64,000 nt of DNA from Solimonas sp041659605. Its GTDB lineage: Bacteria > Pseudomonadota > Gammaproteobacteria > Nevskiales > Nevskiaceae. Numbering within the stretch: position 1 is the stretch's first letter; every line of letters starts with the position of its first letter. The position numbers were made by a program, and so were the translations under genes. Below the pieces are notes generated by a model. That model was given only the letters and a program-made list of their open reading frames with translations, was not told the origin of the DNA and did not search any database. Below are positions 16,414-24,385 of the stretch, piece after piece. The stretch lies in contig JBAZXW010000003.1 of the NCBI GenBank assembly GCA_041659605.1, positions 196,217-260,216 on the forward strand, given 5' to 3'.

Positions 16414-16851
16414 TCAGGATTCGATCCAGAAGGTCACCGGGCCGTCGTTGACCAGTTCCACCTGCATATCCGCGCCAAACACGCCGCTGCCGACCGGATT
16501 CCAGGCCTCGCGCGCCCGGGCGACGAGATATTCATAGAGTTCGCGGGCTCGCTGCGGCGCTGCGGCGGTCGAGAACCCGGCCCGGGCTCCGCTGCGGGTG
16601 TCGGCGGCGAGGGTGAATTGCGGAACGAGCAACAGCCCGCCGGTGGTGTCGCGCAGACTCCGGTTCATGCGCCCCTGCGCATCCGCAAAGACCCGGTAGC
16701 CGAGCAGCCGGTCGAGCAGGCGATCAGCCTGGACCGGCTGGTCCTCGGGGCGCACGCCGACCAGAACAAGCAGTCCAGGACCGATCGACGCGACGGTCTC
16801 GCCCTGCACCGAAACCGAGGCCCGCGTCACACGTTGCAGCAGTCCAATCAC
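16414..16851 (-). CDS. dtd: D-aminoacyl-tRNA deacylase
   Basis: 145 residues from a GTG start (codon reads GTG ATT GGA) with GAGGA 5 nt upstream. It hydrolyses D-aminoacyl-tRNAs to keep D-amino acids out of translation. The Gly-cisPro motif is intact in VNDGPVTFWIES. The other signature, normally SQFTL, reads VPQFTLAADT here, so the serine is replaced by proline; the codon is a clear CCG. The rest fits the family (MIGLLQRVTRASVSV). It lies upstream of hisB with a 57-bp gap and may head that transcript. Confidence 0.95.
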   Translation of the reverse strand: MIGLLQRVTRASVSVQGETVASIGPGLLVLVGVRPEDQPVQADRLLDRLLGYRVFADAQGRMNRSLRDTTGGLLLVPQFTLAADTRSGARAGFSTAAAPQRARELYEYLVARAREAWNPVGSGVFGADMQVELVNDGPVTFWIES

Positions 16852-16891
16852 GTGTCCTCGGCTGGTCGCTGTCGGAAATTTCCTACAAGTT

Positions 16892-17035
16892 GTCGGGTGT
16901 TCTGTCGGACATCACCCGACCCGGTGTCCACTGAAACTGTGTCCGTTCCGTCGGACCGCCCCTAGTTTGGTCCGGCGGAGCAACATGGTTTTTCCTCCTC
17001 CCTTCGGCCCGGCCCCAACGCCGGGCCTTTTTTTT
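16892..17035 (+). ncRNA. Candidate small RNA or attenuator leader upstream of lpxL
   Basis: The plus strand holds three consecutive hairpins. They are GTCGGGTG/CACCCGAC (16892-16920), TCCGTCGGACC/GGTCCGGCGGA with one G-U pair (16947-16979), and an intrinsic terminator (17006-17035). The motif GTCGG occurs four times (16871, 16892, 16904, 16950), three of them as GTCGGA. No plus-strand gene ends here to need a terminator, so the stretch is either a stand-alone sRNA or a leader that attenuates lpxL, 25 bp further on. I could not identify a convincing promoter or match it to a known RNA family. Confidence 0.4.
17006..17035 (+). terminator. Strong intrinsic terminator
   Basis: A perfect 8-bp stem GGCCCGGC/GCCGGGCC with a 6-nt loop is followed directly by eight T residues on the plus strand. 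It is the clearest rho-independent terminator in the window. It lies between the divergent dtd and lpxL genes, 25 bp before the lpxL start codon. Confidence 0.85.
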
Positions 17036-17060
17036 GTGCGCGCCGATACAATCCCGCGCC

Positions 17061-17921
17061 ATGCGCCTATTGTTCCACGTTCTTGCCCGTCTGCCGCTGG
17101 TCGTGCTGCATGGTTTCGGCAACCTGATCGGCTGGTTTCTCTGGCTCGTGCCCAACGGCCGCCGCCATGCCGCCTACCGCAACCTGGCGGTCTGCATGCC
17201 GGAACTGACCGCCGCGCAGCGGCACCGGCTGGTGCGACGCTCGCTGTGCCACGAGGTCAAGACCATTCTCGAAATGCCGGTGGCCTGGCTGGCATCGGAA
17301 GAGCGGGTCCTCGGCATGGTCAAGGAATGGCGCGGCGGCGAAGTCATCGATCAGGCACTGGCGCAAGGCAAGGGCATGATTCTGCTGACCCTGCACCAGG
17401 GCAACTGGGAGGCCTGCGCGATTCCGTTCTCGAAGCGCTACCTTGCGACCGGGCTGTACAAACCGCAGCCGGGTACGATCAACGATCTGTCGGTGCAGGG
17501 CCGCGGCCGTTTTGGCGGCAAGCTCCTCGCCGCCGAGAGTGGGGTCGGCCGCAAGTGCGTCGAGGTGCTGGCGCGCAACGAGACCATTTATTTCATGCCT
17601 GACCAGGACCCCCCCAAGGGTCGCGGCGTGTTCGCCCCGTTCTTCGGCGTCGCCGCGCACACGCCGACGCTGGTCGCCAAGCTGGTCAAGCTGTCCGGCG
17701 CCCCGGTGGTGTTCTTCTACGGCGAACGTCTGCCCTGGGGCCGCGGCTTCGTCGCCCACTGGTTCGCGGCGCCGCCGGAGATCTACAGCGACGATCTGGA
17801 GACCTCCGTCGCCGGCATGAACGCGGGCCTGGAGCGCTGCGCGCGCGACTGCACGGAGCAGTACTGGTGGGGCTACAAGCGTTTCCGCCGCCGGCCCGAG
17901 GGCGAGCCGCGCATGTATTGA
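17061..17921 (+). CDS. lpxL: Lipid A biosynthesis acyltransferase (LpxL/HtrB family)
   Basis: 286 residues. The family transfers a secondary acyl chain from acyl-ACP to the lipid A precursor at the inner-membrane inner face. A short N-terminal hydrophobic helix precedes the catalytic HX4E motif, seen as LHQGNWEAC. Later conserved parts are MPDQDPPKGRGVFAPFFG and EQYWWGYKRFRRRPEG, a typical LpxL/LpxM ending. The ATG at 17061 is preferred over an in-frame GTG at 17034 because that codon lies within the terminator T-tract. It might be an LpxM-type or lysophospholipid paralogue; sequence alone does not settle this. Confidence 0.9.
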   Translation: MRLLFHVLARLPLVVLHGFGNLIGWFLWLVPNGRRHAAYRNLAVCMPELTAAQRHRLVRRSLCHEVKTILEMPVAWLASEERVLGMVKEWRGGEVIDQALAQGKGMILLTLHQGNWEACAIPFSKRYLATGLYKPQPGTINDLSVQGRGRFGGKLLAAESGVGRKCVEVLARNETIYFMPDQDPPKGRGVFAPFFGVAAHTPTLVAKLVKLSGAPVVFFYGERLPWGRGFVAHWFAAPPEIYSDDLETSVAGMNAGLERCARDCTEQYWWGYKRFRRRPEGEPRMY

Positions 17922-17934
17922 GCCGCGGCGCGGT

Positions 17935-17957
17935 GCCCCGGGCTGCGCCCGGGCTAC
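17935..17957. repeat. Short REP-like inverted repeat after lpxL
   Basis: CCCGGG-CTGCG-CCCGGG flanked by GCC and CTAC. It lies 13 bp after the lpxL stop and is of the same GC-rich GTAG/CTAC-ended class as the repeats at 22878 and 62805. The remaining gap to 18064 shows only an isolated TACAAT at 17968 with no -35. Confidence 0.5.
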
Positions 17958-18064
17958 AAAACCTACTTACAATCCGCGTCCACATCGGAACTCCGCGGCG
18001 CGCTGGCAGTCACAGCAGCGCTCGGTTCCGCCGAACTTCCACCAACAAGCATCGAACGAGGGGT

Positions 18065-19006
18065 ATGGATAACGAAGTCCTGATCGAGGCGCGCGCACTG
18101 ACGCGCCGCTATGGACCGACCGTGGCCGTCGAGAGTCTGAATCTCACGCTGCGCAAGGGCGAAATTCTCGGCCTGCTGGGCCCCAACGGCGCCGGCAAGT
18201 CGACGACGATGAAGATGCTCACCGGCAATCTCGCGCCCAGCGGCGGCGAGATCCTGGTCAAGGGCGAGTCGCTGCACGACGAGCCCAAGGCCGCCAAGCG
18301 CCATCTCGGCTATCTGCCGGAACAGCCGCCGGTGTATCCGGAACTGACCGTCGACGAGTACCTGCGCTACTGTGCCGGCCTGCATCGCATCGTCGCGAAG
18401 GCGCGCGATGCGGCGGTCGAATCGGCCAAGCGCGACTGCGGCCTCGGCGAGGTCGGCCAGCGACTCATCGGCAATCTGTCGAAAGGCTATCAGCAGCGCG
18501 TCGGCATCGCGCAGGCGATCATCCATCGCCCGCCGGTGGTGATCCTCGACGAGCCGACCGTCGGCCTCGACCCGATCCAGATCCGCGAGATCCGCAAGCT
18601 GATCAAGGACCTGGGCCAGAACCACAGCGTGATCCTGTCGAGCCACATCCTGCCGGAGATCCAGGCGGTGTGCTCGCGCGTGATGATCATCGCGCGCGGC
18701 CGCGTGGTCTATAACGAAACGCTCGAGGCCAGCCGCGCCGGCCGCATGGGCGCGATCAGCCTGGGCCTGCGCCGCGCACCGGATATCGCGGCGCTGTCCG
18801 CCATCGCCGGCGTGAAGCATGTCGGCGCGCTGGAGGACGGTCGCTTCCGCATCGATCCGGCCGCTGACGCCGATCCGCGCGAAGCCATTGCCGACGCCGC
18901 GGCCCGCGGCAACTGGGGCCTCTTCGAACTGAGCGCACATACGCACACGCTCGAAGAGGTGTTCGTCGAACTGACCTCCGGCGACGAAACGAGGAGCGCC
19001 GCATGA
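18065..19006 (+). CDS. ABC transporter ATP-binding protein (GldA-like)
   Basis: 313 residues. It has Walker A GPNGAGKST, a Q-loop region GYLPEQPPVYPELTVDEYL, signature LSKGYQQRVGIAQAI (a variant of LSGGQ), Walker B VVILDEPTVGLDP and the H-loop SSHIL. A C-terminal extension of about 80 residues follows. It heads a four-gene set with a permease, a GldG protein and a DUF4340 protein, overlapping the permease by 4 bp. Related sets in gliding Bacteroidetes are linked to motility, but in proteobacteria the cargo is unknown. The ATG at 18065 gives the normal N-terminus. Confidence 0.93.
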   Translation: MDNEVLIEARALTRRYGPTVAVESLNLTLRKGEILGLLGPNGAGKSTTMKMLTGNLAPSGGEILVKGESLHDEPKAAKRHLGYLPEQPPVYPELTVDEYLRYCAGLHRIVAKARDAAVESAKRDCGLGEVGQRLIGNLSKGYQQRVGIAQAIIHRPPVVILDEPTVGLDPIQIREIRKLIKDLGQNHSVILSSHILPEIQAVCSRVMIIARGRVVYNETLEASRAGRMGAISLGLRRAPDIAALSAIAGVKHVGALEDGRFRIDPAADADPREAIADAAARGNWGLFELSAHTHTLEEVFVELTSGDETRSAA

Positions 19007-19749
19007 ACAACGTCTTCAACATTGCGCGCTGCGAACTGCGGCGCATCTTCCTGTCGCCGCTGGCCTGGGCGGTGCTGGCGATCATCCAGTTCATCATGGG
19101 CTTCGTGTTCATCAACCTGCTCGCCGAGTTCGCCGCCAATTCCGGCACGGGCGCCGAGCAGTTCGGCGTCTCCGACTACATCGGCGGCTCGCTGTACGGC
19201 TTCGCGACGATCCTGCTGCTGCTGATCATGCCGCTGATGACGATGCGGTTGTTCTCCGAGGAACGGAAGGCGCAGAGCATCACACTGCTGTTTTCGGCGC
19301 CGATCTCGCTGACCGAGATCGTGCTCGGCAAGTTCGCCGGGCTGCTCGGCTTCGTCGCCGCGATCGTGCTGCTGCTGGCGGCGATGCCGCTGTCGCTGCA
19401 CTGGTCGACCGATCTCGACTGGGGGCGCCTCGCCGCCGGCCTGTTCGGCCTGTTCCTGCTGATGATGGCCTTCGGCGCCGCCGGCCTGTTCGTGTCGTCG
19501 CTGACGCGCGAGCCGACCATCGCCGCGGTCGGCAGCTTCGGCCTGCTGCTGGTGGTGTGGCTGATCAACATCCTCGCCTACAACGACAGCGTTCCGTTCA
19601 AGGAAGTGTTCGGCTACCTGTCGCTGATCGATCATTTCGAAAGCCTGCGTCGCGGCGTCTTCGACACCGCCGACGCGATCTATTACGTCCTGTTCTCGGC
19701 GCTGTTCCTGTGGCTGACGGTGCTGCGCCTCGACATCGAACGTAACTAA
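19003..19749 (+). CDS. ABC-2 type transporter permease (GldF-like)
   Basis: 248 residues with six membrane segments. The start NNVFNIARCELRRIFLSPLAW and the segment LMTMRLFSEERKAQSITLLFSAPIS are typical of the GldF/ABC-2 permease group. It begins inside the last codons of the ATPase (ATGA overlap) and ends 16 bp before the GldG gene, so all four products should be made together and act at the inner membrane. Confidence 0.92.
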   Translation: MNNVFNIARCELRRIFLSPLAWAVLAIIQFIMGFVFINLLAEFAANSGTGAEQFGVSDYIGGSLYGFATILLLLIMPLMTMRLFSEERKAQSITLLFSAPISLTEIVLGKFAGLLGFVAAIVLLLAAMPLSLHWSTDLDWGRLAAGLFGLFLLMMAFGAAGLFVSSLTREPTIAAVGSFGLLLVVWLINILAYNDSVPFKEVFGYLSLIDHFESLRRGVFDTADAIYYVLFSALFLWLTVLRLDIERN

Positions 19750-19765
19750 CGATCCACCTCCACTC

Positions 19766-21160
19766 ATGACCAAGAAACAGACTCTGATCCAGCAGCTGAT
19801 CAACGGCGTGCTGGTGCTCGCCGTCATCGGCCTGCTCGGCTTCCTGTCGCTGCGCTTCAAGACCGAGCTCGACTGGACCGCGAACAAGCGCAACACCCTG
19901 ACCGACGCCAGCGTGCAGCAGCTCGGCGCGATGTCCGATCCGATCATCTTCTACGTGTTCGCGCCCAGCGGTGCCGATTCGCGCCGCGCCGTCGAGGAAG
20001 ACCTCGGCAAGTACCAGCGCGCCAAGCCGGACATCCGCATCGAGTTCGTCGACCCGAGCGCGTCGCCACAGAAGGTGCGCGAGTTCAACATCAACTTCAT
20101 CGGCGAGGTCGTGGTTGAGTACCAGGGCCGGCGCGAGAACCTGCAGGCGACCACCGAGCAGTCGATCACGACGGCGCTGCAGCGCCTGACCTATGCGGGC
20201 GAGCAGTACGTGGTCTTCCTCGAAGGCCACGGCGAACGTGCGACCGAAGGCCAGGGGCCCGAGAGCGTCGCGCGCTTCGCGCAAGCCTTGCGCGACAAGG
20301 GTCTCAAGGTGCAGGGCCTCAACCTGGTCAAAACGCCGAGCATCCCGGACAACACCAGCGTGCTGGTGCTCGCCTCGCCGAGCTCGAAGCTGTTCGACGG
20401 CGAGATCGAGCTGATCCGCAACTACGTGAAGAACGGCGGCAATCTGCTGTGGCTGGCGGATCCGGACTTCCCCGCCGGCAATGGCGCGCTGGCGACGGAC
20501 CTGGGCATCGAATGGCAGAACGGCTACGCCATCCTGCCGGAGTACGAAGTCCTGGGCACGGGTCACCCCGGCTTCTTCGCCGCGGTCAGCTACCCGCCCA
20601 ATCCGGTGACGCAGGGACTGGGACTGGTGACGCTGTTCCCGCTGGTGCGCTCGGTCAAGAGCGTCGGCGCCGAGGGCTGGACCGCGCAGCCGATGCTGGA
20701 GACCTCGGACGCCGCCTGGCTCGAAACCGGCAACATCGAGTCCGGCCACGTCGCGCTCGATCCGACCGACATCCCGGGTCCGCTGACGATCGGCCTGACG
20801 CTGACGCGCCAGTACACACCGCCGCCATCGCCGGACACGCCTGCGGATGCGCCGACTCAGGTGCCCGAGAAGGACAAGCCGGCCGCGCGCGCGCAGCGCA
20901 TCGCGGTGATCGGCGACGCCGACTTCCTGTCCGACGCCTATGTCGGCGAACTCGGCAACCAGCAGCTGGGCCTCAACGTCCTGCAATGGCTGGCCAGCCG
21001 CGATGCGCAGCTGAACATCGACCTCAAGAAAGCGCCGGACACGATGCTGTACCTGCCGAGCTGGGCGCTGATCACGATCGCCGGCCTGTTCATTCTGCTG
21101 CTGCCACTGGGACTGCTCGGCTACGGTGTCGGCCGCTGGGTCCTGCGTCGGCGCAAGTGA
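19766..21160 (+). CDS. GldG family protein (ABC-associated, membrane-anchored)
   Basis: 464 residues. One N-terminal membrane helix (about 14-34), a large extracytoplasmic region containing the GldG/ABC-type uncharacterised transport domain (YVVFLEGHGERAT, LVLASPSSKLFDGE), and a C-terminal membrane helix (about 436-458) with an RRRK end. A Pro-rich stretch TPPPSPDTPADAPTQVPEKD lies around residue 350. It probably forms a periplasmic part of the ABC complex; no enzymatic residues can be named. Confidence 0.88.
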   Translation: MTKKQTLIQQLINGVLVLAVIGLLGFLSLRFKTELDWTANKRNTLTDASVQQLGAMSDPIIFYVFAPSGADSRRAVEEDLGKYQRAKPDIRIEFVDPSASPQKVREFNINFIGEVVVEYQGRRENLQATTEQSITTALQRLTYAGEQYVVFLEGHGERATEGQGPESVARFAQALRDKGLKVQGLNLVKTPSIPDNTSVLVLASPSSKLFDGEIELIRNYVKNGGNLLWLADPDFPAGNGALATDLGIEWQNGYAILPEYEVLGTGHPGFFAAVSYPPNPVTQGLGLVTLFPLVRSVKSVGAEGWTAQPMLETSDAAWLETGNIESGHVALDPTDIPGPLTIGLTLTRQYTPPPSPDTPADAPTQVPEKDKPAARAQRIAVIGDADFLSDAYVGELGNQQLGLNVLQWLASRDAQLNIDLKKAPDTMLYLPSWALITIAGLFILLLPLGLLGYGVGRWVLRRRK

Positions 21161-21170
21161 GGAATCGGCG

Positions 21171-22061
21171 ATGAAGCACACACAGCTCAACCTGGGCCTG
21201 GCGGTCGCCGTCGCCGGCCTCGCGGTCGCGGTCTGGGTCAGCCGCGAGAAGCCGGAGCAGCACCTGCCCCTGACGCCGCTGGCCGAAGCCGATCTGAAAA
21301 CCATCGCGATCGGCCATCCGGATGCCAAGACCATCCGCCTGGAGAAAATCCGGCTGGAACAGGGGGGCGAGGCCTGGCGCCTGACCGAGCCGGTCAACGC
21401 GCCAACCGATGCGCTCGAAGTCAGCAGCCTGATCGGCCTGGCCAAGCTCGACGTGCTGCGCAGCCTGCCACTGGGCGAGGTCCAGCCCGGCGAGCTCGGC
21501 CTGGATCCGGCGAAGTTCACGGTGACGCTCAACGATATCGAGCTGGCCTTCGGCGACACCGAGCCGATCGAATACCGGCGCTACGTCAAGGCCGACAGCC
21601 AGGTCGCGCTGGTCTCCGATCCGCCGAGCGCGGCGCTGGATGCGGATTACAGCGACCTCGTTTCCAAGGACCTGATTCCCGCGACGGCGAAGATTCTGCG
21701 CATCGAAGTGCCGGGGCTGATCGTGCGCCGTGGCGAGGACGACAAAGGCTGGATTGCCGACGGCGCGGCTGACACCGAGCAGTTGCAGGCCTTCGCCGAG
21801 GCGTGGAAGAACGCGCGCGCGATGTGGAATGCGCGCATGCCCGAAGGCGCCGCCGCGAGCGGCGAGACGGTGCGCATCGTCACCGCAGAAGGCGAGATCC
21901 AGCTGCGTGTCGCCGCACGCGAACCGCAGCTGCTGATCGATCGCCCGGACTACGGCCTGCGCTACACGCTGTCGAAGGCCGACGCCGACCGGCTGCTCAA
22001 GCTCGCGCCGGCACTGACGCCGAGCCCCTCGGCAGCGCCGTCGCCTCCGGCCGAGGGGTAA
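21171..22061 (+). CDS. DUF4340 domain-containing protein
   Basis: 296 residues. An N-terminal membrane anchor (LNLGLAVAVAGLAVAVWV) precedes a periplasmic DUF4340 region that starts with PLTPLAEADLKTIAIGHP. DUF4340 proteins regularly follow GldG genes. The ATG at 21171 has GAGGAAT just upstream. The TAA stop is 1 bp from the TTG start of mutM, so mutM is very likely co-transcribed and coupled. Function unknown. Confidence 0.9.
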   Translation: MKHTQLNLGLAVAVAGLAVAVWVSREKPEQHLPLTPLAEADLKTIAIGHPDAKTIRLEKIRLEQGGEAWRLTEPVNAPTDALEVSSLIGLAKLDVLRSLPLGEVQPGELGLDPAKFTVTLNDIELAFGDTEPIEYRRYVKADSQVALVSDPPSAALDADYSDLVSKDLIPATAKILRIEVPGLIVRRGEDDKGWIADGAADTEQLQAFAEAWKNARAMWNARMPEGAAASGETVRIVTAEGEIQLRVAAREPQLLIDRPDYGLRYTLSKADADRLLKLAPALTPSPSAAPSPPAEG

Positions 22062-22062
22062 C

Positions 22063-22881
22063 TTGCCGGAACTGCCGGAAGTCGAAACGGTCCGGCGCGG
22101 GCTCGATCCGTACCTGACCGGGCAGGTCGTGCGCGCAGTCCACGTGCGCGAGCCGCGGCTGCGCTGGCCCATCCCGAAGGACCTGCCGACGCGCGTCGAG
22201 GGCCGGCGCGTCGAGCGGCTGGAACGGCGCGGCAAATACCTGATCGTGCATCTCGACTCCGGCGACCGCGTGCTGCTGCACTTGGGCATGTCCGGCCGCA
22301 TTCTCGTACTCGATCGCGATACGCCGCTGCGCAAGCACGATCACGTCGACTGGGCGCTCGACAGCGGCCGGATCATTCGTTTCCACGATCCGCGCCGGTT
22401 CGGCGCGATGCTGCTGTGGCCACGCGGAGAGAACCTGCATGCGCTGCTGGCCGACATGGGGCCGGAGCCGTTTGCGCCGGAGTTCGACGGCGCCTATCTG
22501 TACGCGCGGTCGCGCGGGCGCAGCGCGCCGGTGAAGGCCTTCGTGATGGACGGCCGCATCGTCGTCGGCGCCGGCAACATCTACGCGGCCGAGGCGCTGT
22601 TCCGCGCCGGCGTTCGCCCCGGCCGCGCCGCCGGCCGCCTGAGTCGCGCCGACTGTCAGCGGCTGGCCGGCGCGATCCGCGAGGTGCTGGAGGAAGCGGT
22701 CAAGCTGGGCGGCACGACGCTGCGCGACTTCGCCGGCGCGCACGGCGAATCGGGCTACTTCCAGCAGGAACTGTTCGTCTACGGCCGCGACGGCGCGCCG
22801 TGTCGTCGCTGCGGAACGGCGATCCGGCGCGTTGTCATCGGTCAACGCGCGTCGTTCTACTGCCCGCGCTGCCAGAAGTAG
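22063..22881 (+). CDS. mutM: Formamidopyrimidine-DNA glycosylase
   Basis: 272 residues. A bifunctional glycosylase/AP lyase that removes 8-oxoguanine. The start is TTG at 22063, fixed by biology: the N-terminal proline exposed after Met removal is the catalytic nucleophile, and only this codon gives M-PELPEVETVRRGL. Glu in PELPE and the lysine of the helix-two-turn-helix region are present. The C-terminal zinc finger reads CRRCGTAIRR...FYCPRCQK (CX2C-X16-CX2C). Its stop TAG coincides with the edge of a REP-like repeat. Confidence 0.98.
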   Translation: MPELPEVETVRRGLDPYLTGQVVRAVHVREPRLRWPIPKDLPTRVEGRRVERLERRGKYLIVHLDSGDRVLLHLGMSGRILVLDRDTPLRKHDHVDWALDSGRIIRFHDPRRFGAMLLWPRGENLHALLADMGPEPFAPEFDGAYLYARSRGRSAPVKAFVMDGRIVVGAGNIYAAEALFRAGVRPGRAAGRLSRADCQRLAGAIREVLEEAVKLGGTTLRDFAGAHGESGYFQQELFVYGRDGAPCRRCGTAIRRVVIGQRASFYCPRCQK

Positions 22882-22953
22882 CTTGGGCTGAGCGCAGCGA
22901 TGCCCAACGCCGCGCCCGCGAATCGTTGGGGTTCGGCTGCGCCTCACCCCAAC
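22878..22953. repeat. Pair of REP-like repeats after mutM
   Basis: Two divergent inverted repeats sit head to head in the convergent gap. One is GTAG-CTTGGGC-TGAGCGCAGCGAT-GCCCAAC (22878-22908), the other GTTGGGG/CCCCAAC around TTCGGCTGCGCCTCA (22925-22953). The first belongs to the same family as 62805-62839, which has the core GGGCTTCGCTGCGCTCAGCCC. A 9-bp tandem (CTGCGATCC twice) follows the pair. Confidence 0.7.
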
Positions 22954-22973
22954 CTGCGATCCTGCGATCCTCT

Positions 22974-24281
22974 TCAGAACGTGTAGGTGATGACGGTCTG
23001 CCGGCCTCCGGATTCGACCGTGACCGTGTCGACGACGCCCTCGGCACCGCCGGGGATGAAGAAGTTGATCGAGCCGTTGGCATCGGTCGACACCGTACCG
23101 GAGTCGGCGTAGCCGTCGGTGCCGGACACGCTGTACGACACGCTGCACGCGACCGCGCTCGGGAAAATCCGCGCGAAAACCGTCACGTTCTGGCCCGGAC
23201 CCGGATCGGCGGGATCCGTCGAAACGCTGATCGAGCTGATGCTGCCGCAGTTGCCGCTGCCGTCGTCCTGCGCTTCGAAGCCGGTCTGCGACGAATCGTC
23301 GGTGGCCTGGGCGACCTTGGTTTCGTCGGAGGTTTCGTCGGAGACGCAGGTCACGGTGACGTCGGCACCGTTCGCGCCGACGACGACGTTGTCGACAACG
23401 ATCGGCGCACAGCCGGGAATGTTGACGATCAGGGTGCCGGTGCCCTGGTACACCGAGGTCGACAGGCCGCCGTTCTGGCCGATCGGTGCGTCCGCGGTAT
23501 TGAGCGCGCACACCGGGCCGGTTGCCTTCGGACTGGTCGAGGTGCAGTAGCTGAAGACAATGCCGGCGACGGTGCCGACCGCGACCGACACCCCGGTCGC
23601 GGCGACGACGCTGATCGTGATCGGCGCGGCGGCAATCGCCAGTCCGGTGACCGCCGTTGCGCCGGCGCCGAACAGGGCCGAGGCGCCGAAGTTGATCGCG
23701 TCGGCGCCACAACTCGTGTTGAGCTGCTTGAGGCATTCGAGACGGTCGATTTCGTCCGGCAGCGCCTCGCAGGCCGCGACCTTGTCCTTGCAGGCCTGGA
23801 TCAGCTGGCCGGTCTGGATCGCGGCGATCGGGTCGGCGGTTCCAGTCTTGAAGCCCTTGCCGGTGCCGAGCACGCGGTTCTGGTACTCGGTGAGGAAGGC
23901 GTCAAGGACGTTGAGCTTGCCTTCGAAGGTCTCCAACGCATCGATCAGGTTGTCGGCGGAAGCTTTGATCTCGCTTTCCGATGACGATGTCTTCACCGTG
24001 TTGAGCAGATCCTGCTCGGCGCCGATGAAGCTGCTGAAGTCGGACGCCGTCGCCGGATACTTGTCCGTGTTGATCTTCTGCATCAGGTCGTCGAAGGCCA
24101 GCGGCGATGGATCGTCGCCGGCGGTCGGCGTCGCAGTCGGCAGGGGCGTCGGCGTCGCGCCAGGTCCGCCACCACCACCACCGCCGCCGCAACCGGCCGT
24201 TGCTGCGGCCAGCACAGCCAATGCAAAGCCAAGCATCGGACGCCGGAGCGTCCGGTACTGCGAAATCGAGTTCCGGTTCAT
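22974..24281 (-). CDS. Putative lipoprotein with Ig-like C-terminal domain, unknown function
   Basis: 435 residues. The signal peptide ends in the lipobox TAGC and is followed by eight or nine glycines and a Pro/Thr-rich spacer. A helical region (about 70-170) ends in a cysteine-bearing CKDKVAACEALPDEIDRLEC. A glycine/alanine-rich hydrophobic stretch (about 205-245) may insert in a membrane. The C-terminus (about 345-435) looks like a bacterial Ig-like fold (VSTDPADPGPGQNVTVFARI, ending TVITYTF). The ATG at 24281 is used; one 12 codons further upstream is possible. It is divergent from luxR over an 18-bp palindrome. Confidence 0.75.
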   Translation of the reverse strand: MNRNSISQYRTLRRPMLGFALAVLAAATAGCGGGGGGGGPGATPTPLPTATPTAGDDPSPLAFDDLMQKINTDKYPATASDFSSFIGAEQDLLNTVKTSSSESEIKASADNLIDALETFEGKLNVLDAFLTEYQNRVLGTGKGFKTGTADPIAAIQTGQLIQACKDKVAACEALPDEIDRLECLKQLNTSCGADAINFGASALFGAGATAVTGLAIAAAPITISVVAATGVSVAVGTVAGIVFSYCTSTSPKATGPVCALNTADAPIGQNGGLSTSVYQGTGTLIVNIPGCAPIVVDNVVVGANGADVTVTCVSDETSDETKVAQATDDSSQTGFEAQDDGSGNCGSISSISVSTDPADPGPGQNVTVFARIFPSAVACSVSYSVSGTDGYADSGTVSTDANGSINFFIPGGAEGVVDTVTVESGGRQTVITYTF

Positions 24282-24357
24282 CGCACACCCCCGTGCGCAT
24301 TGATCACGCCATTGCACCGCCCCGTGTTCAAACTAGGCTGGGGGCGGTCATCTGGAA

Positions 24358-24375
24358 ATACGCCGATCGGCGTAT
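24358..24375. promoter_or_regulatory. Perfect 18-bp palindrome between divergent lipoprotein and luxR genes
   Basis: ATACGCCGATCGGCGTAT is fully self-complementary. It lies 10 bp before the GTG of the LuxR-type gene and 76 bp before the divergent lipoprotein gene. Size and position fit an operator for a dimeric LuxR-type regulator (autoregulation and/or lipoprotein control). A -10-like TATAGT (24373-24378) overlaps its right end. Binding is an inference. Confidence 0.6.
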
Positions 24376-24385
24376 AGTCGGCGGC

